Shown: piece after piece, positions 53,948 through 63,597 of the stretch | How positions within the stretch are numbered: the stretch's first letter is position 1 | Layout: the number at the start of each line of letters is the position of its first letter | Program-made: the position numbers and the translations under genes | Notes under the pieces: model-generated | Seen by the model: only the letters and a program-made list of their open reading frames with translations | Database searches by the model: none | Told to the model about the DNA's origin: nothing | DNA from: Mycolicibacterium sp. P9-22 | Lineage (GTDB): Bacteria > Actinomycetota > Actinomycetes > Mycobacteriales > Mycobacteriaceae | DNA length: 64,000 nucleotides | NCBI RefSeq assembly: GCF_008329585.1 | Contig: NZ_NPKP01000002.1 | Coordinates: 372,001-436,000, forward strand | Reading direction: 5' to 3'

Positions 53948-54387
53948 TGGGCCACCTGCTTGATCTCGAACGGAATCGGCTGCTGCGCGGCATGCGGATG
54001 CTCCGGGCCGGCGTACACCTTCAGCTTCTTCTGAACCTGGCGACTCAGCTTGTTGTGCGGCAGCATCCCGATGATGGCGTTCTCCACGACACGGGTGGGG
54101 TGCTTCTCCAGCAGCTCGCCGATGGTGCGCTTGCGCAGACCGCCCGGGTAACCCGAGTGGCTGTAAGCGAACTTGTTGGTGAGCTTGTCGCCGCTGACGG
54201 CGATCTTCTCGGCGTTGATGACGATGACGAAGTCGCCACCGTCGACGTTGGGCGTGAATGTCGGCTTGTGCTTGCCGCGCAGCAGCTTGGCTGCTTCGAC
54301 GGCGAGACGGCCGAGCACCACGTCTTGGGCGTCGATGACGTACCACGAACGCGTGGTGTCACCCGCCTTCGGCGTGTAAGTAGGCAC
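53944..54387 (-). CDS. rplM: 50S ribosomal protein L13
   Basis: A 147-residue L13, starting [19 protein letters not shown]. The family blocks [36 protein letters not shown] and [20 protein letters not shown] are all present. It is an early-assembling large-subunit protein. It leads the rplM-rpsI operon, and the 229-bp spacer to eutC (54388-54616) must hold its promoter; none was pinned down. Confidence 0.98.
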
Positions 54388-54616
54388 AGTGCTTACCTTC
54401 TACTCTCGGGTTACGGTGCCGGTCAGGCGGACGCGATCAGGGTTACCCGGCGACCGACGTTGACCCGGGACCCGTATGCCCGGATGGGCAGCACACGCCA
54501 ACGGAGGAGCTTACCGGGCGTCATCCGCCCAGGTCAAAACGCGGTTCCCCGGGACGATTGTGGGCTTGTGTGCGAAGAATCGGCCGAAAGTGACACACGA
54601 GCCGACACTCGCCCGA

Positions 54617-55471
54617 TCAGAGTTCAGCAGTGCCGGCCTCGTTGAGCGCGTCAAGTCGCGAGGTGTCCTTGAGGTCGACGCCGGAGCGCCCGAGCGCCAC
54701 CGCGCCGTCGATCAGGCCCGCGGCCACCCGCGCCGCCTCGGCGTAGCCGAGCCCGTCGGGCGGATGGATGTTGGAGATGCAGTTGCGGTCGGCGTCGGTG
54801 CGGCCGGGCCGCGGCAGGTGTGTCAGGTAAATACCGAGGCTGTCGGCAACGCTCAGACCGGGACGTTCCCCGATGATCAGCACCAGCGTCCGCACTCCCT
54901 GCGCCGCGGCGATGTGATCGCCGAGCGCGACGCGGGCCTGGGTGGCGATCACCGGGGGCGCCACGGTGTAGCGGTCACCGAGCCGCCCGACCAGGGCCGT
55001 CAGCAGCGCGGCGCCGTGATGGCTCAGCGCGGTCGGCGAGAGACCGTCGGCCAGCACGAAGCCGATATCGGCGGGTGTGTTCGGCACATCCATGTCCTCG
55101 GCGGGCATCCGGCCCAGATCGGGGCGGCGCAGGTACTCCTCGCGGGTGGTGGCCCGGCTGGTCACGACCCCCGGTTCGCCGATGCCGGCCGCGCGGACCG
55201 CGGCGGCGAGGGCATGGGTGTCCAGCGGGATGTGCACGGCGTCGCGAGCCGCGGCGTGCGCGGCCGCCAACTGCAGGACCTCACGGGTGGGCAGCGCATT
55301 GCCGGCCCGGCCCAGCCCGATCCTGGCTTGGGTTGTCTTGCGAAGCTCGGCCCAGAACTCCTGGACCGCCGAATCACCCTCCCGGGTCGCTGCGCTCTCC
55401 CCCGCAAGCGGGAGGTGCCCCCTGCCCTCCGGAATGTCGGCGGGATCACTACTGGTCAAAACGCTCCTCAT
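54617..55471 (-). CDS. eutC: ethanolamine ammonia-lyase small subunit
   Basis: A 284-residue EutC. The conserved start of the catalytic core, TQARIGLGRAGNALPTREVL, is near residue 46, followed by AAHAAARDAVHIPLD and VLIIGERPGLSVADSLGIYL (cobalamin-contact region). With EutB it converts ethanolamine to acetaldehyde and ammonia using adenosylcobalamin. The ATG overlaps the eutB stop by four bases. Residues about 16-27 (EGRGHLPLAGES) are encoded by a REP-like repeat, so the N-terminal linker was altered by insertion. Confidence 0.92.
   Translation of the reverse strand: MRSVLTSSDPADIPEGRGHLPLAGESAATREGDSAVQEFWAELRKTTQARIGLGRAGNALPTREVLQLAAAHAAARDAVHIPLDTHALAAAVRAAGIGEPGVVTSRATTREEYLRRPDLGRMPAEDMDVPNTPADIGFVLADGLSPTALSHHGAALLTALVGRLGDRYTVAPPVIATQARVALGDHIAAAQGVRTLVLIIGERPGLSVADSLGIYLTHLPRPGRTDADRNCISNIHPPDGLGYAEAARVAAGLIDGAVALGRSGVDLKDTSRLDALNEAGTAEL
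55398..55422. repeat. REP-like element, copy 2, within eutC
   Basis: This 25-bp block differs from the copy at 13389-13413 at two positions. Here it lies inside eutC and is translated in-frame as the HLPLAGE segment of the protein's N-terminal linker. Confidence 0.6.
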
Positions 55472-56877
55472 GTCGCAGAGGTGAGCGCACGCAACGGTGA
55501 GTGCGTCAGATCGAACGGTGTCAGCCGGCCGGTGTCGTCGACCATCCCGACCTTGTGCAGCCAGGCCTCGAATTCCGGCGCCGGCCGCAATCCCATGGTG
55601 CGGCGGGTGGTGAGCACATCGTGGAAGGACAGGCTCTGGTAGCCGAGCATCACGTCGTCTGCCCCGGGGACGGTGATCACGAACGCCGCCCCGGCCGCCG
55701 CCAGCAGCGTCAGCAGGGTGTCCATATCGTTCTGGTCGGCCTCGGCGTGGTTGGTGTAGCAGACGTCGACACCCATGGGCAGCCCGAGCAGCTTGCCGCA
55801 GAAGTGGTCTTCGAGCCCGGCCCGGATGATTTGCTTGCCGTCATAGAGGTACTCCGGCCCGATGAAGCCGACGACGGTGTTGACCAGCAGGGGGTTCAGA
55901 TCACGGGCGACCGCATAGGCCCGTGTCTCCAGGGTCTGCTGATCGACCGGTTTGCCGCCGACACCCAGGTGGGTGTGCGAACTGAGCGCCGAGCCCTGCC
56001 CCGTCTCCAGGTACATCACGTTGTCGCCGACGGTGCCGCGTCCCAGGCTCATGGCGGCATCGCGACCCTCACGCAGCAGCGCAATGTCGACGCCGAAGGC
56101 GGAGTTGGCCCCCTGGGTCCCGGCGATGGACTGGAACACCAGATCCACGGGTGCCCCGCTCTCGATGAGCCCGATGGTGGTGGTGATGTGCGACAGCACG
56201 CAGGACTGCACCGGGATGTCGTAGCGGGTGCGGATGGAATCGAGCAGCACCAGCAGGTCGGCGGTGGCCTGCGGTGAGTCCGTAGCCGGGTTGATGCCGA
56301 TCACCGCATCCCCGCAGCCCAGCAGCAGCCCGTCCAAGACGGCCGCGGCGATACCGCGGGGGTCGTCGGTCGGATGGTTGGGCTGCAGCCGCGTCGCCAG
56401 CGTGCCGGGCAGCCCGATGGTGGTGCGGAACGACGCGGTGACCCGGGTGGCCGCCGCCACCGCGATGAGGTCCTGGTTGCGCATGATCTTGCTGACCGCG
56501 GCCACCATCTCCGGGGTGAGCCCCGGGGCGATGGCCGCGATCCGGGTGGCGCTGTCGTCGTGCGAGGACGTCTCCAGCAGCCAGTCCCGCAGGCCGCCCA
56601 CCGTCAGGCCCGATATCGCCGAAAAGGCTTGGCGGTCATGGGTGTCCATGATCAGACGGGTGACCTCGTCGGTCTCGTAGTCGACGATGTCCTGATTGAG
56701 GAAAGTGTCCAGCGGCAGGTCTGCGAGCACCCACGCGGCGGCGGCGCGTTCTGCGTCGTGCTCGGCGGCGCACCCGGCGAGTTGGTCGCCCGAGCGCAAC
56801 GGTGTGGCCTTGGCCACCACCTCCACCAGACCGTCGAAGGCGTAGGTCACGCCGGAGACCTGCTGCCGGTAGATCAC
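55468..56877 (-). CDS. eutB: ethanolamine ammonia-lyase large subunit
   Basis: A 469-residue EutB, the catalytic TIM-barrel subunit. Characteristic segments are ETDEVTRLIMDTHDRQAF and GLTVGGLRDWLLE, LLLGCGDAVIGINPATDSPQ near residue 190, then GVDIALLREGRDAAMSLGRG and VDVCYTNHAEADQNDMD. The active-site Glu, Gln and Asp are expected within these blocks. It forms the B12-dependent enzyme with EutC. Its ATG overlaps the permease stop by four bases, so the three genes are coupled. No EutA reactivase is adjacent. Confidence 0.94.
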   Translation of the reverse strand: MIYRQQVSGVTYAFDGLVEVVAKATPLRSGDQLAGCAAEHDAERAAAAWVLADLPLDTFLNQDIVDYETDEVTRLIMDTHDRQAFSAISGLTVGGLRDWLLETSSHDDSATRIAAIAPGLTPEMVAAVSKIMRNQDLIAVAAATRVTASFRTTIGLPGTLATRLQPNHPTDDPRGIAAAVLDGLLLGCGDAVIGINPATDSPQATADLLVLLDSIRTRYDIPVQSCVLSHITTTIGLIESGAPVDLVFQSIAGTQGANSAFGVDIALLREGRDAAMSLGRGTVGDNVMYLETGQGSALSSHTHLGVGGKPVDQQTLETRAYAVARDLNPLLVNTVVGFIGPEYLYDGKQIIRAGLEDHFCGKLLGLPMGVDVCYTNHAEADQNDMDTLLTLLAAAGAAFVITVPGADDVMLGYQSLSFHDVLTTRRTMGLRPAPEFEAWLHKVGMVDDTGRLTPFDLTHSPLRALTSAT

Positions 56878-58286
56878 TTGAGCTCGTCCTCCGCCCGCGC
56901 CAGCATGGCGAATTCCTCATCGGGCGAGTTGGCCACCAGCCGGTGCCGGCTGTACACCGCGAAATACAGCATGAACGCGGCGAACACGGCCAGGCACCAG
57001 CCCGCGGCGACGGGATCGACCAGGAACGTGGCGATGACGGCGAACACCCCGATGACGAGGGCGAAGCCGGTGGTGGCGACGCCGCCCGGGGTGCGATAGG
57101 GCCGCGGCATATCCGGCTCGCGCCGGCGCAGCACGATATGGCTGATCATCATCAGCACGTAGCTCAGCGCCGCGCCGAAGACGGCCATGTTCAGCAGCAT
57201 CGCGCCCTGCCCGGTCAGCGACAGCACGAAGCCGATGATCCCGGGCACGATCAGCGCCAGCATGGGTGCCTTGCGCGAGTTGGTGACCGAGAGCGCCTTG
57301 GGCAGGTATCCGGCCCGCGACAGCGCGAACAACTGGCGTGAGTAGGCGTAGATGATGGAGAAGAAGCTGGCGATCAGGCCGGCCAGACCGATGTAGTTGA
57401 CGATCTTGGCGGCGGTGCCGTCGCCGAGCGCCTCGACGAGCGGGTTACCCGAGGCGGACATCGCGGCTGCGCCGCCGGCCCCGGTGGTGAGGATCAGCAC
57501 CGCGGCACAGGTGACCAGCAGGACACCCATGCCGGCGATGATGCCGCGCGGCACGTTGCGTTCGGGGTGGGCGGTCTCCTCGGCGGCCAGCGGAACGCCT
57601 TCGATTGCGAGGAAGAACCAGATGGCGAACGGGAAGGCGGCCCAGATGCCGAGATAACCGTTGGGCAGCCAACTGGAGGCGCCGGCGGCGCTCTCGTCGA
57701 CGGCCATATCGGTCAGGTTGGCGACATCGAAGTGCCCGACGGCGGCGACGGCGAACACCAGCAGACCGACCAGGGCGATCGCGGTGATCACGAACATCAC
57801 CTTGAGCGCCTCACCCACACCGGCCAGGTGGATCCCGATGAAGATGGCGTAGGCCGCCAGATAGACCCACCAGCCGTCGGTGATGCCGAACAGCCCGAGG
57901 GACTCGACGTAGGCCCCGATGAAGGTGGCGATGGCCGCCGGCGCGATGGCGTATTCGATGAGAATGGCTGTGCCGGTGGCGAAACCGCCCCACGGACCCA
58001 TTGCCCGGCGCGCGAAGGTGTAGCCGCCGCCCGCGGCCGGCAGGGCCGAGGACAGTTCGGCCATGCCCAGCACCAGCGCCAGGTACATGCCGGCGATGAT
58101 GACGGCGGCGATCGCGAGACCGCCGAACCCGCCCTGTTCCAGACCGAAGTTCCAGCCCGAATAGTCGCCGGATATCACATAGCTGATGCCGAGACCTGCC
58201 AGCAGCACCCAGCCCGCGGTGCCCGATTTGAGCTGACGCTTCTGCAGATAGTCCGCACTCTCGAGGTGTTCTTCAACACCGGCCAC
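56874..58286 (-). CDS. eat: ethanolamine permease (APC superfamily)
   Basis: A 470-residue APC transporter with about twelve transmembrane helices, matching the ethanolamine permease group. Clear segments are LGISYVISGDYSGWNFGLEQ at the N-terminus, GFATGTAILIEYAIAPAAIA, and FFLAIEGVPLAAEETAHPER. It is directly upstream of eutB with a four-base overlap, so its substrate is very likely ethanolamine. The gap to the reactivase genes upstream (202 bp) could hold a separate promoter. Confidence 0.92.
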   Translation of the reverse strand: MAGVEEHLESADYLQKRQLKSGTAGWVLLAGLGISYVISGDYSGWNFGLEQGGFGGLAIAAVIIAGMYLALVLGMAELSSALPAAGGGYTFARRAMGPWGGFATGTAILIEYAIAPAAIATFIGAYVESLGLFGITDGWWVYLAAYAIFIGIHLAGVGEALKVMFVITAIALVGLLVFAVAAVGHFDVANLTDMAVDESAAGASSWLPNGYLGIWAAFPFAIWFFLAIEGVPLAAEETAHPERNVPRGIIAGMGVLLVTCAAVLILTTGAGGAAAMSASGNPLVEALGDGTAAKIVNYIGLAGLIASFFSIIYAYSRQLFALSRAGYLPKALSVTNSRKAPMLALIVPGIIGFVLSLTGQGAMLLNMAVFGAALSYVLMMISHIVLRRREPDMPRPYRTPGGVATTGFALVIGVFAVIATFLVDPVAAGWCLAVFAAFMLYFAVYSRHRLVANSPDEEFAMLARAEDELK

Positions 58287-58488
58287 TTGGAACTCCTTCG
58301 TTCACAGTGCAATCACAGTCTTTTCTTGACATTCACGACGCTGCCTCACTACTGCCAGCCGGTGGCTGACCGGGAAACGGACTTCCAGCGTTCGACTGCT
58401 CAACTCCGGGCAGTCTAAAGGTCTGATACCCAACCTTTGATAGAGCAGTATCGTCCGTCGAGGCCGCCGTGTCCAGCCCAACATGGAC

Positions 58489-58884
58489 TCAAACGTGGTC
58501 GATATCGCGATCGGTCAGCGTCTTCAGTGGCAGACCGGCCACGATGCGGGCGGCGTTGTGCCCCATGGTCCGCGCCGCGGCGTGCGGCGATCCGGCGGGC
58601 AGTTCGAATACCGGTTGCGCGAGCTTCGCATGGCACACGCAGATATCCCCCGCTGCGCTGACGCCCACGCCGACCTGCAGCGGCGACTGCAGCGCGGCCC
58701 GGATGGCGAGATCTGCTGCGGCGATGCCATGATCGGCGTCGGCCTCCGGCTGCACCGCCGACGGCACGCCTTCCTCCTCGATACCGGCCAGCACCTCGCG
58801 CACCGTCGGCCCGGCACCGCCGGCGAGTACGACGATCACCGGCCGGGACGGCTGCCCGCCGCGGCGGGTGGGTCTTTCAGCCAC
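58489..58884 (-). CDS. diol dehydratase reactivase small subunit (DdrB/PduH-like), locus B
   Basis: A 131-residue protein. VIVVLAGGAGPTVREVLAGI at the N-terminus, EEEGVPSAVQ, LQSPLQVGVGVSAAGDICVC and HNAARIVAGLPL match the small reactivase subunit. This subunit replaces the dehydratase medium subunit during cofactor exchange. Its ATG overlaps the end of the large subunit by eight bases. No equivalent exists in locus A. Confidence 0.85.
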   Translation of the reverse strand: MAERPTRRGGQPSRPVIVVLAGGAGPTVREVLAGIEEEGVPSAVQPEADADHGIAAADLAIRAALQSPLQVGVGVSAAGDICVCHAKLAQPVFELPAGSPHAAARTMGHNAARIVAGLPLKTLTDRDIDHV

Positions 58885-60742
58885 TACCGCTCACCAGCAC
58901 ACCGGCGGCCCGGCCCGCGTACGACGCGACCAGACCCGACGCCACCGCGTTGCGCGGCCCCTCGGAGCCGCGGATGTTGCCTGTGCCGCAGACGATCCCA
59001 TAAGGCGCCAACGCGTCCGCGATGAGCTGCGGGATCTCGAAGTCCAGGGCGCAGCCGCCCAGCAGCACCACGAAGCCGATCTGACGCAGATCTCCTGCGG
59101 GCGCGACAGTGCGCAGCGATCGAAGCGCATTGACGACGAAAACGCGTTCCTTGGCGGTCCGCCGCACGGTTCTGATCCGCTCCATCGAATGCCGTCCCGG
59201 GATCGGGTTCATGCTGTGCCCGTCGAGGGTGACCACGCGGGCGAATGCGGTGGCCGGCAGCGGCTTTTCGAAGAACTGCACGGTGCCGTTCTCCAACCGG
59301 ACATGAAAGAAGCTCTCGGCCTTGCCGAGTGGGCATCGTTTGATGTCCTCGGCCAGTTCCAGATTGTCCAGGCCGAGTTCGGCATCGATGAGCTTGGTGA
59401 CCAGATCCCCGGCGCCGGCCAGATGCACCGCGTCGATCGAACCGTCGATCTCGATCAGCGCCGCATCGGTGGATCCACCGCCCAGGTCGAGCACGACGAG
59501 AGGCTTCTCGGTGCCGGGAGTGGTGAGGGCGCCGAGGACCGCCATCTCGGCCTCGACGCCGCCCACGATGACCTCGACCTCCTCGGCGCCGCCGGCACGC
59601 AGGCGGTCGGCCACCGCGGCGGCCACCGCCTGCATCCCGCTGTCCCGGGTGCGCACCATGGCAGCCAGGGCCACCGCGTTCTCCAGTGCCACCTCGCCGG
59701 CAACGCCACCGCGAACCTCCTGCGGGACAAAGGTGTCCACCGCAAGCAGGTCCTTGATGTGCACGTCGGCAACGGCGTGATCGGACAGGTCGGCCATGCT
59801 CTGACGCACGTTGGCGATCATGCCGCCGGTGTTGGTGCCGGCCTCACCGCTGACGTCGGCCAGCGGGCTGACCCGCTCCACGGCCGACATGATCTCGACG
59901 GCGCCGCGCGACACGTCGACCGTCGCACGGCGGTTCTCGCCCTTGAGTTCGAGCGATCCCGCCGGGATGGTGCGATCGGCGACGTCGCCGGCGGGCGTGC
60001 GGACGACCACCGCGGAACGGTTGCCGGTCAGCGCCCGGGCCACCGGTGACACCACCCTGGTGGCGGATGCGTCGAGTTCGAAGATGGTGGCCAGGCCGTA
60101 GGCATTGGACAGGGTGCGGATCGACTGGCCCGGCCCGGCGACCTCCACGGCTGCCAGCATGCCCAGCGGCACGGCGTCGATGCGCGACACCTCGTCGATC
60201 ACCGGGATGGCGCCGTCGAGGCGGTTGACCACCAGCACGGCGTCGTCATTACCGAGGATCGCCGCAGCCACCGCGACACCGCGCCGGGTCGCGGCGTTGA
60301 TCTGCTTCGCCGCGACCTCGAAGTCCACCCCTCGGGGGACGACGACGATAACCGGGTCCGCGGTGGATGTTTGCGCGAGGGCGTCGAAACCGACGGTGGT
60401 GCCGACCCCCAGTCCGCGACCGCCCGGGGTGCGCGGGTCATGCCCGATCATGGTGGACTCGGTGATGATGGTCTCGGTGATGGTCTCCATCGCCATCCCG
60501 CTGATCACCGGGGTCGCCTCGTTGAGCAGGACGACGTCGAGATCGCCCATGGGGACACCGGACGTCCGCAGCGCGCGCTCGACCACATCGGCCACACCGT
60601 CGACATTGCGCGGGGTGCCCTTGACGCCCGTGGTGGGCGCCAGGGCAGCCCCGCGGAACTGCACAGTCCCGTCGGATCCGATCGTCGCGGCGCTGGCTTC
60701 CGTCGTCGAGTTGCCGATGTCGACTCCGACAACAGTCACCAT
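58877..60742 (-). CDS. diol dehydratase reactivase large subunit (DdrA/PduG-like), locus B
   Basis: A 621-residue ASKHA-fold ATPase of normal family length. VVGVDIGNSTTEASAATI is the first phosphate motif, NEATPVISGMAMETITETII an invariant family block, and VVLDLGGGSTDAALIEIDGS the second phosphate loop. It ends QIGFVVLLGGCALDFEIPQL. It uses ATP to eject inactivated cobalamin from the dehydratase. It follows the medium subunit by 16 bp and overlaps the small reactivase subunit. Confidence 0.93.
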   Translation of the reverse strand: MVTVVGVDIGNSTTEASAATIGSDGTVQFRGAALAPTTGVKGTPRNVDGVADVVERALRTSGVPMGDLDVVLLNEATPVISGMAMETITETIITESTMIGHDPRTPGGRGLGVGTTVGFDALAQTSTADPVIVVVPRGVDFEVAAKQINAATRRGVAVAAAILGNDDAVLVVNRLDGAIPVIDEVSRIDAVPLGMLAAVEVAGPGQSIRTLSNAYGLATIFELDASATRVVSPVARALTGNRSAVVVRTPAGDVADRTIPAGSLELKGENRRATVDVSRGAVEIMSAVERVSPLADVSGEAGTNTGGMIANVRQSMADLSDHAVADVHIKDLLAVDTFVPQEVRGGVAGEVALENAVALAAMVRTRDSGMQAVAAAVADRLRAGGAEEVEVIVGGVEAEMAVLGALTTPGTEKPLVVLDLGGGSTDAALIEIDGSIDAVHLAGAGDLVTKLIDAELGLDNLELAEDIKRCPLGKAESFFHVRLENGTVQFFEKPLPATAFARVVTLDGHSMNPIPGRHSMERIRTVRRTAKERVFVVNALRSLRTVAPAGDLRQIGFVVLLGGCALDFEIPQLIADALAPYGIVCGTGNIRGSEGPRNAVASGLVASYAGRAAGVLVSGSG

Positions 60743-60758
60743 GGGCTGGTCTGCGGCA

Positions 60759-61331
60759 TCAGTTCGCCAGGGCTTCAGCGAACTGCGGCACCACCTCGAC
60801 CGGCTTTGCTCCCTTGACGATCTGCTCGGTTTCCTTCAGATGCAACAGGGCCGCCTTGGCCTGCCAGCGCGGCCGGGCCATCTGATCGTTCAGCGTCGGA
60901 ACCGGTTCGGGCGATTCACCTTTGGCGTACTGGGCCGCATTCGAACCGACCTGCCGATAGGTCTCCAGCGTCATCAGCGGGCTTTGCGGGAACAATTCCA
61001 GACTCGACAGCCGCGGCAGATCCCGCTGGTGGATCATGGTGGTGCCACGGGACAGCAGGCCGATCGCGATGCCGGAACCGGACAGCTTCGCCGCGGTGTG
61101 CGCGACGACGGCGAGGTCGCTGCTGTGCCGGATCCGCACGATGCGTGCCGAGACTTCCTGCTCCTCGATACCGGCGAGGATCTGCCGGATCACATCGGCG
61201 TGCGACATCCCGGTGATGGTCTGACTGAAGAAATCGGCGAAGGCCGGCGAGATACCCACCAGCACCTCGTCGGTCCGTTTGCCCGACTCGGCCGGCTTCT
61301 CGTCGATGAAAGTGAGAACCCTGTCTGCCAT
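60759..61331 (-). CDS. diol dehydratase medium subunit (PduD-like), locus B
   Basis: A 190-residue beta subunit. VLVGISPAFADFFSQTI, HADVIRQILAGIEEQEVSAR and GSGIAIGLLSRGTTMIHQRD are typical and help bind adenosylcobalamin. The N-terminal extension before the core is only about 20 residues, shorter than in enzymes packed into microcompartments. ATG at 61331 lies one base from the large subunit's stop. The same domain is fused to the large subunit in locus A. Confidence 0.92.
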   Translation of the reverse strand: MADRVLTFIDEKPAESGKRTDEVLVGISPAFADFFSQTITGMSHADVIRQILAGIEEQEVSARIVRIRHSSDLAVVAHTAAKLSGSGIAIGLLSRGTTMIHQRDLPRLSSLELFPQSPLMTLETYRQVGSNAAQYAKGESPEPVPTLNDQMARPRWQAKAALLHLKETEQIVKGAKPVEVVPQFAEALAN

Positions 61332-61332
61332 T

Positions 61333-63060
61333 TCAGTCCACCTCTACTTCGGGGTTCTCGGCACTCGTCACGTGACGCAGCCGCTTCATCTCTTCCCAGC
61401 GCGCCCCCGACGGACGGTATCCGGTACCGGGGCCCGCGTAGTCGTTGCGGTCGTTGACCGCGGACAGCGGCTGCAGATCGCGGGTCATGATGGCCGAGGT
61501 CTGCAGCAGATCACCCGAAACACGTTGGCGCAGCACGGACAGCAGATTCTCGGCGACATCGCTGAACCCGGTGGACTCCAGTGCCTTGACCAGATCCAGC
61601 CCGGTCACGTTGCGATCCATCACCTGCTGAGCGCCCTTGAGATCCTCCAGCACATCGCGCGGGATGAGCTCACGACTGCCGTGCGCGTACACCGCCGCCT
61701 CGATCTCGGCGTCGCTGATCGCCGGCAGCTCCAGATAGCGGAACACCGCCTGCAGTGCCTTGCCCGCGCGGTGGCGTGCCGCGAGGATCTCGGCCTCGTT
61801 GACATGCTGCAGCCCGCCGTCGATCTGCAGGTCGCGCTGGATGGTGTTGAAATCGTCGAAATCCTCGGCGTCGACATTGGATCCGGCGAACATGTTGTCG
61901 TAGTTGGGAGTTGCCGAGTAGCCCGAGGTGATGAAATCGGTACCCGGCATCATCTGCGGCAGCAGACGCGCCACGCGGCGCATCGGCGAATGCGAGAACG
62001 ACTGGTCGTTGCCGGAGGCGCATTCCAGGTCCACCGCCGAGGCGATCAGGTTCTCGGCGGCCACCGCCCGGATACCGGCGGGCACCGCACCGGGCACACC
62101 GATGCACGAGATCGAACCGTTCTGCAGGCCCTGCACGCCGGCGCCCTTGGTGACCAGGATGCAGCGGATCTCCAGGTACAGCATCGAGCGGCCCTCGGCG
62201 TTACCCATCTGCACTTCGGAACCGGTACCGGAGGTGAACCGCATCTTGATACCGCGCGAGGCGTACGCCGCGGCCAGGAACGCCTTCGAGTACGGGGTGT
62301 CATCACCGTCGACGAAGACGGACTCGGTGCCATACACCGAGATGGTCTCGGCGTATGCGGTGATACCGCGCATGCCGAGTTCCAGCTCGGTGGCCTCCTC
62401 CAGCGCGCACTGGGTCAGCCGCCCACCCGTGCCCACCTGGCTGCCGATCTGCAGGGCCATCGCGACCAGAGGTGCGTAACGCACCACACCCAATGTCGTT
62501 TCCACTTCTGAGAATCCGCGCAGCGACGCCTCGGCCGCCTCACAGGCGACCTGCAGCGGGTTGTCCCGGGCGCTGGTGCAGTGCGCCTGGTTGGCCGGGG
62601 TTCGGCGGGCCCGCATCTTCTGCATGCCCATCATGATCTCGACGATGTTCATCGACTTGACCACCTCGAGCAGCTTGGCCGGGGTCAGACCGCCGGTCAC
62701 CGCGATCACCTCATCGCGGGTGACCCGCGGATCCACCAGCATCGCCGCGATCTCCTGCGCGGGGATGGCCATCGACGCCTCGGTGGTCGCCACATCGATG
62801 GCGTGATCGGCGATGAACTGATCGAGGAAGTCGAAGTCGGCGCGGGCCCGTCCGTCCATCTCGACGATCGCGCCGTCGACGACCCGCACACTGGGCTCCG
62901 GGTCGAACTCGCTGTCCATTGCGACCATGCCGACCTCGGGCCATTCCTGCACGAATCCGTCCAGGTTGACCGGTCGTTCCTCGAGGACCCTGGTCCGCTC
63001 GGACTGCCGCTTCTGACCCGTGCTGGGGGCTGAGGCCGCCTGCGGTGTTACTGCAGTCAC
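61333..63060 (-). CDS. diol dehydratase large subunit (PduC-like), locus B
   Basis: A 575-residue alpha subunit with the B12-radical TIM barrel. Canonical blocks are RARRTPANQAHCTSARDNP, YGTESVFVDGDDTPYSK, LQNGSISCIGVPGAVP, ASGNDQSFSHS and GTDFITSGYSATPNYDNMFA. These keep the substrate/metal Gln, His, Glu, Asp and Ser and the pocket Ser (NGSIS) and Gln (NDQ). It converts 1,2-diols or glycerol to aldehydes. GTG at 63060 with AGGAG upstream is preferred; the longer frame to 63246 overlaps the small subunit. Confidence 0.94.
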   Translation of the reverse strand: MTAVTPQAASAPSTGQKRQSERTRVLEERPVNLDGFVQEWPEVGMVAMDSEFDPEPSVRVVDGAIVEMDGRARADFDFLDQFIADHAIDVATTEASMAIPAQEIAAMLVDPRVTRDEVIAVTGGLTPAKLLEVVKSMNIVEIMMGMQKMRARRTPANQAHCTSARDNPLQVACEAAEASLRGFSEVETTLGVVRYAPLVAMALQIGSQVGTGGRLTQCALEEATELELGMRGITAYAETISVYGTESVFVDGDDTPYSKAFLAAAYASRGIKMRFTSGTGSEVQMGNAEGRSMLYLEIRCILVTKGAGVQGLQNGSISCIGVPGAVPAGIRAVAAENLIASAVDLECASGNDQSFSHSPMRRVARLLPQMMPGTDFITSGYSATPNYDNMFAGSNVDAEDFDDFNTIQRDLQIDGGLQHVNEAEILAARHRAGKALQAVFRYLELPAISDAEIEAAVYAHGSRELIPRDVLEDLKGAQQVMDRNVTGLDLVKALESTGFSDVAENLLSVLRQRVSGDLLQTSAIMTRDLQPLSAVNDRNDYAGPGTGYRPSGARWEEMKRLRHVTSAENPEVEVD

Positions 63061-63070
63061 CGAATCTCTC

Positions 63071-63499
63071 CTATTCGTTGGTCGCGAGAATTTCGCGGCG
63101 CTCGTAGACGTCAGCCGCTTCACGGACCAGGTCCGCGAGCAGGGAGGCACCGTATTCGCCTTCCAATTCCTCGGCGATGGCTTCGAGCTCCGCCTTGGTC
63201 GAGGCATTGGGGCGCAACGCGTTATAGATCTGCAGGACGCGCTCATCGCTGATGGCGGTCATCTCCGCGGCCCGGCGCAGGTTGCCGCCCAACTGGCGAC
63301 GACCGACCTTCTCGGCGATCTGCGCCTGCAGCCGCAGCGTCTGCGGGGTGATGCGCAGGTCGGAGGCGGCCACCTCGCCCGACATCACCGCCTCCATCGT
63401 GAGGTCCGCGATGGGTTTGCCGTTGGGGGTGAACAGCAGATCCTGCCGGTTGAGGCTCAACGGGTAATCCACCGTTGGATCGAGGGTCGGTTCCGTCAT
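63071..63499 (-). CDS. diol dehydratase small subunit (PduE-like), locus B
   Basis: A 142-residue gamma subunit. DLRITPQTLRLQAQIAEKVG, LGGNLRRAAEMTAISDERVL and IYNALRPNASTKAELEAIAE match the family; the C-terminus VREAADVYERREIL is shared with locus A. It comes first in the operon, ahead of large and medium, whereas pdu-type operons read large-medium-small. ATG at 63499 is chosen by alignment. The large subunit starts 11 bp downstream. Confidence 0.92.
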   Translation of the reverse strand: MTEPTLDPTVDYPLSLNRQDLLFTPNGKPIADLTMEAVMSGEVAASDLRITPQTLRLQAQIAEKVGRRQLGGNLRRAAEMTAISDERVLQIYNALRPNASTKAELEAIAEELEGEYGASLLADLVREAADVYERREILATNE

Positions 63500-63597
63500 G
63501 CACAGCTCCCAGGTGAGGGGTGACCGCGCGTGCGGGGCCACCCGACTTTGCTTGTGTGACGCGGATTGGCCGCGACCCGCCCATTGTGTCTCCCGTC

